A DNA stretch of 38,827 nucleotides from Actinospica acidithermotolerans (GCF_018139625.1 NZ_JAGSOH010000074.1:1-38827), one strand, 5' to 3'; positions 15,489 to 23,209 are shown, numbered from the stretch's first letter. Program-made: numbers and translations. The notes: generated from the sequence alone by a model not told the origin.

Positions 15489-16112
15489 TCAGACTCCGGG
15501 CCGCAGTACGAAGAGCCCGGCGATGCGCCCGTCGGCGTCGAACACGACGCGCCCGGTCATCGGACCGCCCTCGAACTCCAGCGGCACATTCACGATCGTG
15601 TGCTCGCCGAACGGCCGCGCGACCGGGTCGCCGCAACTCTCGTAGGCGCCGACCAGCGAGGTCAGCTGCGGCCAGGTCTGCGCGAGCTTGTCGGGCGGCA
15701 GCTGCGCGCGCATCGTGTCGTCGAACTTCGCGATGAGCTCGTCGTCGCGCCCTGACATCCACGCCTCGAGCACCTCGAGGGCGAGCCGTCCGGCGTCGGG
15801 CAGCGGATTCACGGTCATCGGGGCTCCTGTTCGGGGATGGACCGGTTTGCCGAATCGCTGGAACGCGGCCTGACGGCTGGTGCCGAGGGCGTCGCCGATC
15901 TCCTGCCAGGTGTGCCCGACTGCCCGGGCCCGGTCGACGCTGAGCTGCAGCGCGGCGTCCGCCACCGCCCGCAGCCGGGCCGCCAGCCGCACCGTGTTCA
16001 GCTCCGCCGGCACGTGCCGCTCGTCGCCGTGCCGCAGCGCGTCACCCAGCGCGGCAGCCGCATCCCCGACCGCCGCGGCCATCGCCTCGTCGGTGCCGCC
16101 GTCCCTGGTCAT
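15489..16112 (-). CDS. HTH regulator with C-terminal DUF3887 domain
   Basis: 207 aa from ATG 16112; a GTG at 16130 gives 213 aa, but the GGAGG at 16124-16128 then overlaps the start codon, so the ATG is preferred. The N-terminal half is helical with a helix-turn-helix (GHTWQEIGDALGTSRQAAFQRFG, about residues 67-90). The C-terminal half (about 110-207) is a DUF3887 domain of the SnoaL-like type. The gene is divergent from a 48-aa zinc-ribbon gene, and a large double dyad fills the gap between them. It probably represses itself and the small gene; this is inferred from layout, and no ligand is known. Confidence 0.8.
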   Translation of the reverse strand: MTRDGGTDEAMAAAVGDAAAALGDALRHGDERHVPAELNTVRLAARLRAVADAALQLSVDRARAVGHTWQEIGDALGTSRQAAFQRFGKPVHPRTGAPMTVNPLPDAGRLALEVLEAWMSGRDDELIAKFDDTMRAQLPPDKLAQTWPQLTSLVGAYESCGDPVARPFGEHTIVNVPLEFEGGPMTGRVVFDADGRIAGLFVLRPGV

Positions 16113-16129
16113 CGCCGATGTCGCCTCCA

Positions 16130-16179
16130 CGTGTCAAGGTAGCCTTTACAGCTCTGCCTGTAAAGGCTACCTTGACACG
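16130..16179. promoter_or_regulatory. 22-bp inverted repeat formed by two 19-bp operators
   Basis: Arms of 22 bp (16130-16151 and 16158-16179) are perfect inverted copies around a 6-nt loop. Each arm is itself a dyad of the form TGTNAAGGNNNCCTTNACA (16132-16150 and 16159-16177), centre-to-centre 27 bp. The element lies between the HTH-DUF3887 start and the divergent small gene, and touches the alternative GTG start of the regulator. It looks like a paired operator for cooperative binding, most simply by the adjacent HTH protein. Confidence 0.65.
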
Positions 16180-16208
16180 AGAGGGAATCGCGACACGAGG
16201 GGACTGAC

Positions 16209-16355
16209 GTGTTCGAGTACCGATGCACGGACGGCCACCGGTTCCAGCGGACCTGGTTGCAGGGCCTGCTCACCATCCACCTCGGCCTGTGGAAGTACGG
16301 GCGCTGCCCGGTGGACGGCAGGTGGAGGCGGTACCGGCTGATCAGGCTCGACTGA
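16209..16355 (+). CDS. 48-aa zinc-ribbon-like small protein
   Basis: GTG 16209 with AGGGG 6 nt upstream opens 48 codons ending at TGA 16353-16355. The peptide begins VFEYRCTDGHRF, has an aromatic/hydrophobic middle (TWLQGLLTIHLGLWKYG), then GRCPVDGRWRRYRLIRLD. One Cys near each end, with His and a second Cys-Pro turn, suggests a minimal metal knuckle. Similar short proteins occur in actinomycetes next to HTH regulators, but I know no function. It is expressed divergently from the HTH-DUF3887 gene across the shared double operator, so co-regulation is likely. Confidence 0.7.
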   Translation: MFEYRCTDGHRFQRTWLQGLLTIHLGLWKYGRCPVDGRWRRYRLIRLD

Positions 16356-16418
16356 GAGACCGCTACGACTGAACGGGCCGCTGCGACAGAGAGACCACTG
16401 CGACTGAGCAGGCCGCTA
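16349..16418. repeat. Four tandem 17-18-bp units spanning a convergent stop junction
   Basis: Units at 16349-16365, 16366-16383, 16384-16400 and 16401-16418 share the pattern CGACTGAgcaggCCGCTA. The first holds the stop (TGA) of the 48-aa gene, the last holds the reverse stop (CTA) of the epimerase gene. Units 1 and 4 each contain both a plus-strand TGA and a reverse CTA, so the ancestral stop-to-stop junction seems to have been multiplied. Confidence 0.65.
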
Positions 16419-17309
16419 CTTCTGCGTGAAGTAGCCGGCGCGCTCGATGTCCTCGATGAGGCCAGGCTGCTGGGGATCCCAGCCGTAGCGCTCGCGGGTG
16501 AGCGTGCTGGACGTGGGGTTGTCGATCTGCGCGAAGCCGGTGAAGCCGCCGAAGTAGGCCGGGATCTCGGCGCCCGCGACGGACCTGACCGGCACGTCGA
16601 GGCCGGCGCCGATGGCCTCGGCGATGCGGCGGAACTCGACGCCCTGCTCGGCGGCGGCGTGCAGGGTGCTTCCGGCCGGGGCGGATTCGAGGGCGAGGCG
16701 GAACAGGCGCGCGACGTCGAGGCGGTGGACGGCGGGCCACACGTTCTTGCCCTCGCCGGGGTAGGCGGCGTAGCCCTTCTCCCGTGCGAGGCCGATCAGC
16801 AGCGGGACGAAGCCCTTGTCGCCCTCGCCGTGCGCGCTCGGCGCGATCCGGATCGCCGAGGCGCGCACGCCCCGCTTCGCGAAGATGATCGCGGTCTGCT
16901 CGGAGACGCGGGGATAGAGCGGCGGGATCGGCGCGGGCACGTCCTCGGTGAGCAGCACGTGGTCCCGGATCAGCGCGGTCCCGGCCGCGACGACGAGCGG
17001 TTTGTCGGAGCCGGCCATCGTCTCGCCGAAGGCCTCGATGACCAGCCGGTCGGTCTCGCAGGACGCGTCGAAGTCGGCGAAGTCGTGGATGAACGCGGTG
17101 TGGATCACGCCGTCCGCCGCGTCCGCCTCGGAACGCAGGACATCGAGATCGTGCAGCGTGCCGCGCCGCACCTCGGCCCCGGTCGCGGCGAGTGAGGCGG
17201 CGCCCTCGTCGGAGCGGGCCAGGCCGACGACCTGGTGTCCCGCGTCGAGCAGGTCGCGGACGACGGCGGAGCCGATGAAGCCGGTCGCTCCGGTGACGAA
17301 TACGCGCAT
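16416..17309 (-). CDS. NAD(P)-dependent epimerase/dehydratase family (extended SDR)
   Basis: 297 aa from ATG 17309, with GAGGGA 6 nt upstream. Rossmann motif GATGFIG is at 7-13. The protein lacks a clean YxxxK: the segment after the serine-containing strand reads [16 protein letters not shown], so catalytic competence is uncertain, as in many atypical SDR5/NmrA-like proteins. [18 protein letters not shown] is the usual substrate-side motif. It is divergent from a LysR regulator with a clear dyad between them, suggesting that the regulator controls it. Substrate is unknown. Confidence 0.88.
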   Translation of the reverse strand: MRVFVTGATGFIGSAVVRDLLDAGHQVVGLARSDEGAASLAATGAEVRRGTLHDLDVLRSEADAADGVIHTAFIHDFADFDASCETDRLVIEAFGETMAGSDKPLVVAAGTALIRDHVLLTEDVPAPIPPLYPRVSEQTAIIFAKRGVRASAIRIAPSAHGEGDKGFVPLLIGLAREKGYAAYPGEGKNVWPAVHRLDVARLFRLALESAPAGSTLHAAAEQGVEFRRIAEAIGAGLDVPVRSVAGAEIPAYFGGFTGFAQIDNPTSSTLTRERYGWDPQQPGLIEDIERAGYFTQK

Positions 17310-17383
17310 GATTCTCTTCCCTCGGTAAGGTCCTCCGGTTACTCCTTCACGATGCGCGACGAGAGCCGCGCGTGTCCAAGTCC

Positions 17384-17409
17384 TGTTCCGGATGGAGTAA
17401 TACGGAACA
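17384..17409. promoter_or_regulatory. LysR-type dyad between epimerase and lysR genes
   Basis: TGTTCCG and CGGAACA form perfect 7-bp arms separated by 12 nt. Each outer edge gives a T...A pair, as in LysR-type boxes. The site is in the 168-bp divergent intergenic region, the standard position for LysR control of both genes. A further 7-bp inverted pair (TTACTCC 17339-17345 / GGAGTAA 17394-17400) overlaps it. Confidence 0.5.
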
Positions 17410-17465
17410 TGCATCACACCAGCTAGTACCCAGGGTGGAGGCTATTCGGTCTAGAGAGTGCGCGA

Positions 17466-17478
17466 TATCATTCTTGTA
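17466..17478 (+). promoter_or_regulatory. -10 box placing lysR on a leaderless transcript
   Basis: TATCAT (17466-17471) sits 6 nt before the ATG at 17478 and no Shine-Dalgarno sequence is present. Transcription would start at the A of ATG. A weak TTCGGT (17445-17450) is a possible -35. Confidence 0.4.
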
Positions 17479-18440
17479 TGACGGATACGGCATCGCACGC
17501 CTCCGAGAACGCCTCCGTCCCTCCCGCCAGCCCCGCTGCCGGCCACGCCGCGGACCTCGACCTGCGGCTGGTGCGCTACTTCACCGTCGTCGCCGAGTAC
17601 CGGCACTACGGCCGCGCCGCCGCCGCGCTGCACGTCGCGCAGCCCTCCCTCAGCCGCCAGATCGCCAGGCTCGAGGCGCAGATCGGCGCCAGGCTGCTCG
17701 ACCGCACGACGCAGGGCACGAAGCTGACCGAGGCGGGCGAGGTCTTCCTGCCGCAGGCCAAGGCCCTGCTCAGGTCGGCCGGGCAGGCCGTGGCGCGCAC
17801 CCGGGCCGCGGCGGAACCGAGCCGGATCACGATCGGCTACATCAGCGGGATCATCGTCACGCCGGCGGTCCGCGAGCTGCGCCGCCAGCATCCCGAGGCA
17901 GACGTGCAGGCTGTGCACCTGGGCTACGACGAGGTGCGGGACGCGCTGCTCGACCACCGGGTGGACGCGGCGGTGGCAAGGCTGCCGTTCGCGACCGACC
18001 GGCTGCACGTCACGATCCTCTACGACGAGCGGCGGGTGGTGATCGTGCCGCTGGACCACCGGCTGGCCGGCAAGGAGTCCGTCACCCTGGACGACATCGC
18101 CGACGAGCCGCTGCCGCAGATGCGCAACTCCGATCCGGCCTGGTCGGCGTTCTGGAACATCGAGCCGAGGCCCGGCGGCGGCCGGGCGCCGAAGGGCCCG
18201 CTCATCGACGCGATCGAGGACAAGTTCGAGGTCGTCGCGGCGGGCCAGGCGGTGGCCATCGCCGCGCAGCAGCTCGGCCAGGTCCTGCGGCCCGACCTGA
18301 CGACCGTTCCGCTGGAGGGGGTCGAGCCGGTGCACGTCGCGCTCGCCACCCGGTCCGACGACCGAAGCCGCCTCGTCGCGGCGTTCCGCAAGATCGCGTC
18401 CTCGCAGCTCACCGGCCCAGATCCGGGTGCGCCGCACTAG
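17478..18440 (+). CDS. LysR family transcriptional regulator
   Basis: 320 aa from ATG 17478. A 25-residue Ala/Ser/Pro-rich N-terminal extension precedes the winged HTH (LRLVRYFTVVAEYRHYGRAAAALHVAQPSLSRQIARLEAQIGARLLDR, about 28-80). The effector-binding domain starts near ITIGYISGIIVTPAVRELR. Divergent placement from the epimerase/dehydratase gene indicates that gene as target. The start has no ribosome binding site but a -10 box 6 nt before it, suggesting leaderless translation. A MITE begins right after the stop codon. Confidence 0.93.
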   Translation: MTDTASHASENASVPPASPAAGHAADLDLRLVRYFTVVAEYRHYGRAAAALHVAQPSLSRQIARLEAQIGARLLDRTTQGTKLTEAGEVFLPQAKALLRSAGQAVARTRAAAEPSRITIGYISGIIVTPAVRELRRQHPEADVQAVHLGYDEVRDALLDHRVDAAVARLPFATDRLHVTILYDERRVVIVPLDHRLAGKESVTLDDIADEPLPQMRNSDPAWSAFWNIEPRPGGGRAPKGPLIDAIEDKFEVVAAGQAVAIAAQQLGQVLRPDLTTVPLEGVEPVHVALATRSDDRSRLVAAFRKIASSQLTGPDPGAPH

Positions 18441-18441
18441 G

Positions 18442-18607
18442 TAGGGCGTGTTTTGAAACTAGCGTCGGATCAGGCCGCGGCGTCTGACGCGTGCGATCGC
18501 AAGGCGCCGGGTCGTGCGCATACTGGGCGTACGTGGGCGATCCGGCAACGCGGCGAGCGTGCGTGGCAGGCGTCGCGGACCCGGCGATAGTTTCAAAACA
18601 CGCCCTA
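18442..18607. mobile_element. MITE-like element, 20-bp terminal inverted repeats
   Basis: TAGGGCGTGTTTTGAAACTA (18442-18461) is repeated exactly in inverse orientation at 18588-18607. The outermost TA on both sides can be read as the target duplication, as in IS630/Tc1-type insertion. The 166-bp element has no ORF, and the sequence inside the termini continues as an imperfect inverted repeat (ACTAGCGTCGGATC versus ACTATCGCCGGGTC), so the single strand could fold into a long hairpin. A GGGCGTGTTTTGAAA terminus recurs in Streptomyces genomes as I recall. It lies between lysR and the F420-type gene without disrupting either. Confidence 0.7.
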
Positions 18608-18617
18608 GAATCGCCGG

Positions 18618-19100
18618 ATGCGGATAACTCGGCTGGTGCCGGCTCGGCTGATCGGCGGCAAGTACGCCTCGGCGATCGGCCGACGGGTGTTCCCGCCGGT
18701 TGACACGGCCCTGCAGCGCGCGACGCGCGGACGCGCCTCGCTCACCCGCGCCATTGGCATGCGCCTGCTGATGCTGGAGACCATCGGGCGCCGCTCGGGC
18801 GAACCGCGTGTCACACCTCTGATCTTCGCGACACAGGACTCGGACTTCGTCGTCGTCGGCTCGAACTGGGGCCAGGCACACAACCCGGCCTGGGCCCTCA
18901 ACCTGGTCGCGAACCCGGACGCCGTCGCCACGCTGGACGGCGAGCGCATCCCGGTCCGTGCCCGGCGGCTGACGGAGCAGGAGCGCGCCGAGGTCTGGCC
19001 GCTGATGCTGGAGGTCTATCCCGCGTACGACGAATACGCCAGGCGAGTGCAGGCGAGCTCCGGTCGGGAGATCATGGTCTTCCGATTGGAGCGCGCATGA
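18618..19100 (+). CDS. F420-dependent (DDN-type) nitroreductase-family oxidoreductase
   Basis: 160 aa from ATG 18618. The sequence contains the deazaflavin-dependent nitroreductase signature: TIGRRSGEPRVTPLIF, VVGSNWGQAHNPAWALNLVANPDA, and a final YPAYDEYARR. This split-barrel family binds cofactor F420H2 and reduces quinones or nitro compounds; a few members use flavins. No ribosome binding site is evident; a TAGAAT box (18606-18611) 6 nt before the ATG, formed at the MITE edge, would give a leaderless mRNA. The ATG of the next gene overlaps its stop (ATGA). Confidence 0.9.
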   Translation: MRITRLVPARLIGGKYASAIGRRVFPPVDTALQRATRGRASLTRAIGMRLLMLETIGRRSGEPRVTPLIFATQDSDFVVVGSNWGQAHNPAWALNLVANPDAVATLDGERIPVRARRLTEQERAEVWPLMLEVYPAYDEYARRVQASSGREIMVFRLERA

Positions 19101-19702
19101 CAGACACCTCAGTCATCTCGGTCGTACCCGCGAACGAGGCGCCCTGGGACGACCTGCAGACGGTCTTCGGGAGCCGCGGCGAGGCCCATCGCTGCCAATG
19201 CCAGTGGTTCAAGGTGCCGGCGGCCCAGTGGCGTGCGCTCAGCCCCGAGGACCGCGCCGAGCAGTTGCGCGGCCAAACGGAGTGCGGTTATCCGGACGCC
19301 GGTACGACAAGTGGCCTGATCGCGTACCTCGACGCCGAGCCTGTCGGCTGGTGCGCCGTCGAGCCGCGCACCGCCTACCCGCGCCTGCTGAACAGCCGCA
19401 TCCCCTGGTCCGGCCGCGAGGAGTCCAAGACCGACGAAAGCGTCTGGGCCGTGACCTGCTTCGTCACCCGCGTGGGCTATCGCAGGCGCGGTGTCAGCAA
19501 GGCCCTGGCCGCCGCCGCGGTCGATTTCGCCCGGGCCCGCGGCGCCCGCGCGATCGAGGGCTACCCGATCGCCGCCAAGCCCGGCCAGGAGTTCTCCTGG
19601 GGCGAACTGTACGTAGGCAGCCGCAGCGTCTTCCTCGCCGCCGGCTTCCGCGAGCTCACCCGCCCGACCGAACGCCGCGTCGTGATGCGGGTTGATTTCT
19701 GA
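19097..19702 (+). CDS. GNAT family N-acetyltransferase
   Basis: 201 aa from ATG 19097, overlapping the previous stop by 4 nt, so co-translated with the F420-type protein. The N-terminal part has a cysteine-containing AHRCQCQWFKV segment typical of a common actinobacterial GNAT branch. The acetyl-CoA loop is YRRRGVSKAL (about 132-141) after WAVTCFVTRVG, and the protein ends with SRSVFLAAGFRELTRPTERRVVMRVDF. Substrate is unknown. The last codons and stop have been duplicated downstream. Confidence 0.9.
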   Translation: MTDTSVISVVPANEAPWDDLQTVFGSRGEAHRCQCQWFKVPAAQWRALSPEDRAEQLRGQTECGYPDAGTTSGLIAYLDAEPVGWCAVEPRTAYPRLLNSRIPWSGREESKTDESVWAVTCFVTRVGYRRRGVSKALAAAAVDFARARGARAIEGYPIAAKPGQEFSWGELYVGSRSVFLAAGFRELTRPTERRVVMRVDF

Positions 19703-19813
19703 GCGCGGGTCTCAGGGTCGTCGGTCCGAGCGAACGCCGGCCGCGTCGTGATGCGGGTCGAGCGAACGCCGAACTCGTCGTGATGCGGGTTGATTTCTGA
19801 GCGCGGGTCTCAG
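19678..19813. repeat. Duplicated stop junction between GNAT and rsgA
   Basis: A 38-bp segment at 19678-19715 is repeated exactly at 19776-19813, with a partial middle copy at 19742-19758. Each full copy carries both the GNAT stop (TGA) and a reverse TCA that in the last copy is the rsgA stop (19810-19812). The original convergent junction, with stops 7 nt apart, has therefore been duplicated so that the two genes are now about 107 bp apart. Confidence 0.75.
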
Positions 19814-20817
19814 TCGCCCGAGGTGAGTGCCGTCAGGAGGCGGCGGAGGGAGTCGAGGCGGGCCGGGTCGACGCCTTCGGTCTCGTCGAGGAGGCAGTCG
19901 GGGGCGTCGGCCATGTGGGTGCAGCCGCGCGGGCATTCGGCGGTGATGGCGGCGAGGTCGGGGAAGGCGGCGACGACGGCCTCGGGGGAGACGTGCGCTA
20001 GGCCGAACGAGCGTACGCCGGGGGTATCGATCACCCATCCGCCGGGAAGCTCCTCGGTCTCCGGCAGCCGCAGGGCCACGGCCGAGGTGGAGGTGTGCCG
20101 GCCGCGGCCGGTCACGTCGTTGACCACGCCGACGACGCGGTCCGCGCCCGGGATCAGCGCGTTGACCAGCGTGCTCTTGCCGACGCCCGAGTGGCCGACC
20201 AGGACGCTCGTCTTTCCCGCGAGCTCCTGCCGCAGCGTCGTCAGGTCGCCGCCGCGCTCGGTCACCACGACGGTCACGCCGAGCGGCTGGTAGGCGGCCA
20301 GCAGCGGGCTCGGGTCGGCGAGGTCCGCCTTCGTCAGGCAGAGCACCGTGGCCAGGCCCGCCTCGAGTGCGGCGACGAGGCAGCGGTCGATCATCCGCGG
20401 CCGCGGCTCCGGGTCGGCGAGTGCCGTGACGATCACCAGTTGGTCCGAGTTCGCGACGATCACGCGCTCGACGGGGTCCGTGTCGTCCGCCGTGCGTCGC
20501 AGCACGTGCTGCCGGGGCTGCACCCGCACGACGCGGGCCAGGGAGTCGGGGCCGCCGCGCAGGTCGCCGACGAGCGAGACCCGGTCGCCCACGACCACGC
20601 CCTTGCGGCCCAGCTCGCGGGCCTTCATCGCGGTGACCTCGGCGCCCTCGCGCTCGCCCGAACTCACCAGGCACGTGTACCGGCCGCGGTCCACGGCCAG
20701 CACCATCGCGTCGGCGGCGTCCTCCTGCGCGGGACGGATCTTGGTGCGGGGCCGGGAGCCGCGCGGATTGGCCCGGACGCGGACGTCGTCCTCGTCGAAG
20801 TCCCGGCCGCGCCTCAC
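19810..20817 (-). CDS. rsgA: Ribosome small subunit-dependent GTPase RsgA
   Basis: 335 aa from GTG 20817, chosen because actinobacterial RsgA begins just so (MRR...DEDDVRVR) and GGAG lies about 10 nt upstream. The order OB-fold, circularly permuted GTPase, zinc domain is visible: TKAD (G4) precedes GHSGVGKSTL (G1) and DTPGVRSF (G3); zinc ligands are in ECPRGCTHMADAPDC. RsgA helps mature the 30S subunit. The frame stays open for another 96 codons upstream through the 111-bp repeats, so an Arg/Asp-rich N-terminal extension from ATG 21105 cannot be excluded. It is downstream of aroA on the same strand, the usual actinobacterial order. Confidence 0.94.
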   Translation of the reverse strand: MRRGRDFDEDDVRVRANPRGSRPRTKIRPAQEDAADAMVLAVDRGRYTCLVSSGEREGAEVTAMKARELGRKGVVVGDRVSLVGDLRGGPDSLARVVRVQPRQHVLRRTADDTDPVERVIVANSDQLVIVTALADPEPRPRMIDRCLVAALEAGLATVLCLTKADLADPSPLLAAYQPLGVTVVVTERGGDLTTLRQELAGKTSVLVGHSGVGKSTLVNALIPGADRVVGVVNDVTGRGRHTSTSAVALRLPETEELPGGWVIDTPGVRSFGLAHVSPEAVVAAFPDLAAITAECPRGCTHMADAPDCLLDETEGVDPARLDSLRRLLTALTSGD

Positions 20818-20855
20818 CAAGGGAGCACTCCACGCGGGAACGCACAGCCGCCCGC

Positions 20856-21167
20856 CGTCGTCCCGCGTACGTCGGTATGGCGTCCGTTCCGGCGAACGCT
20901 GCCCGGTCGCGGCGGACGCACGTCGCCCGCCGTCGTCCCGCGTAGGCCGGCACGCAGGTCGCTCACCGTCGTCCCGCGAGAATCGGTACGGCGTCCGTTC
21001 CGGCGAACGTTGCCCGGTCGCGGCGGACGCACGTCGCCCGCCGTCGTCCCGCGAAGGTCGGCACGCAGGTCGCTCACCGTCGTCCCGCGTAGGTCGGTAC
21101 GGCATCCGTTTCGGCGAACGCTAAAATCCGGTCGCGGCGGACGCGCGTCGGCCGCCGTCATCCCGCG
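20856..21167. repeat. 111-bp tandem repeat derived from the aroA 3' end
   Basis: The 12-mer CGTCGTCCCGCG recurs at 20856, 20931, 20967, 21042, 21078 and (one change) 21156, with spacings 75, 36, 75, 36 and 78: a unit of 111 bp. On the minus strand each unit contains GCCGGAACGGA followed by ACGCGGGA(C/T)GACGGCGG, which is the aroA 3' end including its stop codon (changed from TGA to CGA in the copies). Units also include a possible hairpin GGCGGGC/GTCCGCC. The array fills the aroA-rsgA gap, and because 111 is a multiple of 3 it keeps the upstream rsgA frame open. Confidence 0.85.
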
Positions 21168-22474
21168 TAGTCCGTTCCGGCGAGCAGCGCCGCCCAGCGT
21201 CCGGTGAAGTCCGGCAGCGTCTTGCCGGTCGTTGCCACGTCCTGCACCTGCACGCCAGGGACCGCGAGGCCGAGCACCGCGCCCGCGGTGGCCAGCCGGT
21301 GGTCCTCGTACGTGTGGAACACGCCGCCGTGCAGCGGGGCGGGCTCGATCAGCAGCTCCTCCGGCAGTTCCTTCACCCGGCCGCCGAGGCCGTTGATCTC
21401 CGCGGCGATCGCGGCGAGCCGGTCGGTCTCGTGCAGCCGGATGTGGCCGATGCCGCGCAGCCGCGAGGGGCCGTCGGCGAGAGCGGCCAGGGCCGCGATG
21501 GTCGGGGTGAGCTCGGCCTCGTCGGCCAGGTCCAGGTCCACCCCGTGGATCGTGCCGGAGCCGCGGCACTCCAGGCCGGACTCGGTGAACTCGCAGGTCG
21601 CGCCCATCAGCGTGAGGATCTCGCGGAGCCGATCGCCGGGCTGCGTGGTCTGCCGCGGCCAGTCGGCGATGGTCACCGCGCCGCCGGTGACCAGTGCCGC
21701 GGCCAGGAACGGGGCGGCGTTCGACAGGTCGGGCTCGATGGTCTGGGTGACCGGCTTGATCGCGCCGGGCCGCACCTGCCAGCGCTCCGGCTCCGAGTCG
21801 TCCACCTCCACGCCTGCCTCGCGCACCATCTGCACCGCCATCGCGATGTACGGCAGCGAGGGCAGCCGGCCGCCGACGTGGCGCACGTCCACGCCCTCGG
21901 CGAAGCGCGCGCCGCTCAGCAGCAGTGCGGAGACGAACTGCGAGGAGGCCGACGCGTCGATCTCCACGGCGCCTCCGCGCAGGCCGCCGCGCCCGAGCAC
22001 GGTGAGCGGGAAGTGGCCCGGATGCCCCGCGTCGTCGATCTCGGCGCCGAGCGCGCGCAGCGCGTCCACCAGCGGGCCGACCGGACGCTCGTGCGAGCGC
22101 GGGTCGCCGTCGAAGCGCACCGGGCCGTCGGCCAGTGCGGCGATCGGCGGCACGAAGCGCATCACCGTGCCCGCGGCGCCCATGTCCACCTCGGTGCCGC
22201 CGGTGAGCTGTTCGGCGGGCTTGACCAGCCAGGACGCGACCGCCCCGGCGGCGGTGGCGGGGACGTCCTCGATCTCGGCGCCGAGCGCGCGCAGCGCCCC
22301 GGCCATCAGCAGCGTGTCCCGGCTGCGCAGCGGGCGATAGAGCGTGGACGGGCCCTCGGCCAGCGCGGCCAGCACCAGCGCGCGGTTGGTCGCGGACTTC
22401 GAACCGGGCACGGTCACCCGGGCGCGGATCGGTTCAGTGGCGGCCGGTGCGTCCCACAGCTCGTCTCTGCTCAT
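21158..22474 (-). CDS. aroA: 3-phosphoshikimate 1-carboxyvinyltransferase (EPSP synthase)
   Basis: 438 aa from ATG 22474; the open frame continues upstream but family similarity starts at [16 protein letters not shown]. Substrate motifs include GSKSATNR (S3P binding, about 24-31), [13 protein letters not shown] (about 92-104, the counterpart of LGNAGTAxR), [15 protein letters not shown], and [13 protein letters not shown] and HETDRLAA in the second half. The enzyme transfers enolpyruvyl from PEP to shikimate-3-phosphate in aromatic amino acid synthesis. It is divergent from the SRAP gene with 30 bp between the start codons. Its last codons are the seed of the repeat array before rsgA. Confidence 0.97.
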   Translation of the reverse strand: MSRDELWDAPAATEPIRARVTVPGSKSATNRALVLAALAEGPSTLYRPLRSRDTLLMAGALRALGAEIEDVPATAAGAVASWLVKPAEQLTGGTEVDMGAAGTVMRFVPPIAALADGPVRFDGDPRSHERPVGPLVDALRALGAEIDDAGHPGHFPLTVLGRGGLRGGAVEIDASASSQFVSALLLSGARFAEGVDVRHVGGRLPSLPYIAMAVQMVREAGVEVDDSEPERWQVRPGAIKPVTQTIEPDLSNAAPFLAAALVTGGAVTIADWPRQTTQPGDRLREILTLMGATCEFTESGLECRGSGTIHGVDLDLADEAELTPTIAALAALADGPSRLRGIGHIRLHETDRLAAIAAEINGLGGRVKELPEELLIEPAPLHGGVFHTYEDHRLATAGAVLGLAVPGVQVQDVATTGKTLPDFTGRWAALLAGTDYAG

Positions 22475-22504
22475 GGCCCAAGGGTATCCGGGAAGATGGG
22501 GGAC

Positions 22505-23209
22505 ATGTGCGGGAGATATGTGGTGGCCACGCCGTACCGGCAGCTGGAGCTCGAGTTCGGGGCCGTGGCAGGGAACGGATTCGCGGCGTCCTTCGCCCCG
22601 AACTACAACACCGCCCCGACCGACCCGGTCCCGGTGGTGTGGCAGCGGCGCGAGGACGAGGGCGAACGGCGGCTTTCGGTGGCGCGCTGGGGGCTGATCC
22701 CTTACTGGGCGAAGGACCCGGGCGTCGGCGTGCGGGCGTTCAACGCGCGGGTCGAGACGGCCGCCGAGAAGCCGATGTTCCGCAGCGCCTTCGCCCGGCG
22801 GCGGTGCGTGCTGCCCGCCGACGGCTACTACGAGTGGAAGAAGGACGGCGCCCGCAAGCAGCCGATGTTCATCCACGCGGCGGACGGCGGGAAACTGGCG
22901 TTCGCGGGGCTCTACGAGCGGTGGATCGACCCCGGGAACCGGCCGCTGTGGTCCGTCTCGATCCTCACCGGACCCGCGCTCGGTCCGCTCGCCGAGATCC
23001 ACGACCGGATGCCGCTGGCCCTGGCGCGCGACGCGATCGACCCGTGGCTGGACGAGGGCGTCCGGGACGTCGACCAGGTGCGTTCCTTACTCGACCTGAC
23101 GGCCGCCCCCGCCTGGACGGCTCATCCGGTCGGCCCCGAGGTGGGCAACGTGCGCAACAACGGCCCCGAGCTGATCCGGGAATTAACCGGCCCGGAGACG
23201 CTGTTCTAG
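22505..23209 (+). CDS. SRAP domain protein (YedK/HMCES-type abasic-site shield)
   Basis: 234 aa from ATG 22505. The catalytic set is complete: Cys2 (MCGRY), N80 (FNARVET), E110 (GYYEW) and H166 (IHDRMP). SRAP proteins remove their first Met and cross-link Cys2 covalently to abasic sites in single-stranded DNA, protecting them. The gene lies head-to-head with aroA and directly upstream of sigR. The GGGAAT box of a SigR-type promoter is inside its last codons and the GTT box just before its stop. No SOS box is seen. Confidence 0.95.
   Translation: MCGRYVVATPYRQLELEFGAVAGNGFAASFAPNYNTAPTDPVPVVWQRREDEGERRLSVARWGLIPYWAKDPGVGVRAFNARVETAAEKPMFRSAFARRRCVLPADGYYEWKKDGARKQPMFIHAADGGKLAFAGLYERWIDPGNRPLWSVSILTGPALGPLAEIHDRMPLALARDAIDPWLDEGVRDVDQVRSLLDLTAAPAWTAHPVGPEVGNVRNNGPELIRELTGPETLF
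23178..23205 (+). promoter_or_regulatory. SigR-type autoregulatory promoter of sigR
   Basis: GGGAAT (23178-23183) and GTT (23203-23205) are spaced by 19 nt, within the SigR consensus range. The site is at the end of the SRAP gene and upstream of a potential long start of sigR (ATG 23227), matching the position of the SigR-dependent p2 promoter known from Streptomyces coelicolor. Confidence 0.6.

Noticed and set aside
16183-16211. GGGAAT upstream of the 48-aa gene as a SigR promoter
   Set aside because: No GTT at 18-19 nt spacing; the next candidate is at 22 nt.
20856-21167. Regularly spaced 12-mers resembling a CRISPR array
   Set aside because: Spacers are themselves repeated (75/36 alternation), there are no cas genes, and the unit derives from the aroA 3' end.
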